Source of the DNA: Mesorhizobium sp. M1D.F.Ca.ET.043.01.1.1 | Lineage (GTDB): Bacteria > Pseudomonadota > Alphaproteobacteria > Rhizobiales > Rhizobiaceae | Direction: 5' to 3' | Assembly: GCF_003952385.1 (NCBI RefSeq) | Contig: NZ_CP034444.1 | Location: 1,240,001 to 1,304,000 of the forward strand | Length of the DNA stretch: 64,000 bases | In this document: in pieces, positions 63,117-64,000 of the stretch | Position numbering within the stretch: position 1 is the first letter of the stretch | How the letters are laid out: each line of letters starts with the position of its first letter | Translations under genes and position numbers: made by a program | The notes under the pieces: generated by a model | What the model was told of the DNA's origin: nothing | The model's database searches: none | Seen by the model: the letters and a program-made list of their open reading frames with translations, nothing else

Positions 63117-64000
63117 ATGAATAGCCTGATCGGCCAATTCGACATTTCCGACGACCGCGTCAAAGAGATCGTCGCCGACACCATCAAGGGCGCCGACGAC
63201 GGCGAGCTTTTCCTCGAATACAGCGAGAGCGAAGCGCTGATGTTCGACAACGGCCGGCTGAAGACGGCCAATTTCAACACCGACCAGGGTTTCGGTCTGC
63301 GCGCCGTCGCCGGTGAGGCAAGCGGCTATGCGCACTCCAGCGATCTTTCGGAAGCCTCGCTGCTGCGCGCGGCCGACGCGGTCTCGGCGGTCAAGGGCGG
63401 CTATTCCGGCACGCTTGCCGCAGCGCCCGCCCGCACCAATCGCCACCTTTACGGCGACGAAAATCCCATCCCCTCGCCCAGCTTCGAGGCCAAGGCGAAG
63501 CTGCTGCAGGAGATCGATGCCTGGCTGCGCGCCGCCGATCCGCGCGTGCGGCAGGTGACGGCCTCGCTCGCCGCGTCCTGGCAGCATGTCGAGATCGTGC
63601 GCGGCGACGGCCAGGTGGTGCGCGACATCCGTCCCATGGTCAGAATCAACGTCTCGGTGGTGGTCGGCGATGGCGACCGGCAGGAAAGCGGCTCCTACGG
63701 CATGGGCGGCCGCAAGAGCTTCGGCGAGTTCCTCACCGAGGAGAGCTGGAAGCACGCCGCGCGCGAGGCGCTCAGGCAGGCGCTGGTCAATCTCGAGGCC
63801 GTTCCGGCGCCGGCCGGCACCTTTGACATCGTGCTCTCCAGCGGCTGGCCGGGCGTGATGCTGCACGAAGCGGTCGGCCATGGCCTGGAAGGCGACTTCA
63901 ACCGCAAGAAGACGTCGGCCTTCGCCGGGCTGATGGGCCAGCAGGTGGCGGCCAAGGGCGTGACCGTGGTCGACGACGGAACGATCGCCGAGCGTCGCGG
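63117..64000 (+). CDS. tldD: Metalloprotease TldD, truncated by window edge
   Basis: This frame runs off the right edge with 294 codons visible. It matches TldD of the TldD/TldE (PmbA) pair, which cleaves unfolded peptides and matures some modified peptides: YSESEALMFDNGRLKTANFN, then RAVAGEASGYAHSS, and the zinc motif HEAVGHGLEGDFNRKK. ATG 63117 was chosen; ATGs at 63087 and 63090 are in frame. It follows the ialB-like gene by 131 bases. Confidence 0.92.
   Translation, partial: MNSLIGQFDISDDRVKEIVADTIKGADDGELFLEYSESEALMFDNGRLKTANFNTDQGFGLRAVAGEASGYAHSSDLSEASLLRAADAVSAVKGGYSGTLAAAPARTNRHLYGDENPIPSPSFEAKAKLLQEIDAWLRAADPRVRQVTASLAASWQHVEIVRGDGQVVRDIRPMVRINVSVVVGDGDRQESGSYGMGGRKSFGEFLTEESWKHAAREALRQALVNLEAVPAPAGTFDIVLSSGWPGVMLHEAVGHGLEGDFNRKKTSAFAGLMGQQVAAKGVTVVDDGTIAERR

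Overview
The window is a stretch of chromosome from a high-GC alphaproteobacterium, most probably Mesorhizobium or a close relative in the Rhizobiales. This is inferred from several things seen in the sequence: a CcrM-type GANTC methylase, the smc / dsbA / DUF721 / mutY block, an IalB-family protein, the caa3/aa3 oxidase block ctaC-D-B-coxF-G-E with DUF983, SURF1, ispH, choline-kinase-type thrB and rnhA behind it, pyruvate phosphate dikinase, and many short intergenic palindromes of the rhizobial type. No rRNA, CRISPR array, transposase or phage gene is visible. One tRNA (Gln, anticodon TTG) is present.

Layout. 1-6.7 kb is a surface polysaccharide locus: a truncated methyltransferase with a coiled-coil tail, a Wzm/Wzt ABC exporter pair, and a complete rmlACBD operon for dTDP-L-rhamnose. 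6.8-17.5 kb is a mixed block of housekeeping genes: bioY, a metallo-beta-lactamase-fold hydrolase, DUF1499, an acyl-CoA ligase, a small protein with a GG-leader-like motif, DUF427, a polysaccharide deacetylase, a family 9 glycosyltransferase, ppdK and a VOC protein. 17.8-21.9 kb is a methionine catabolism cluster (mdeR, mdeA, mdeB) with a divergent Lrp-type regulator.

22.0-29.2 kb is the most accessory-looking part. A type I secretion ABC protein and its HlyD-type adaptor face a convergent gene for a beta-helix protein with RTX repeats. The block is bracketed by two near-identical copies (about 83% protein identity by hand alignment) of a small membrane protein gene in the same orientation. 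A truncated copy of the start of the neighbouring HAD/ATPase gene lies beside the second copy. This looks like a segmental duplication around a secretion cassette.

29.2-46.5 kb is mostly core genome: a HAD-phosphatase/ATPase fusion, smc, dsbA-like, DUF721, mutY, two HAD hydrolases, ccrM, a cupin facing a CadC-like regulator with TPRs, a lipoprotein, thrC, an M16 protease and a GNAT enzyme. 46.5-54.5 kb carries a large GGDEF/EAL membrane protein with a degenerate GGDEF motif, a 180-bp inverted repeat, YqgE/AlgH, a DsbD-alpha-like protein, peroxiredoxin, DUF2938, a histidine-phosphatase-like protein, rnhA and thrB. 54.5-64 kb holds ispH and the cytochrome c oxidase structural and assembly operon on the minus strand, then ialB-like and the start of tldD on the plus strand.

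Protein functions are read from motifs and family resemblance only; no database search was run. Many start codons were moved inward from the longest open frame, on the basis of ribosome binding sites and family N-termini; each such choice is noted.
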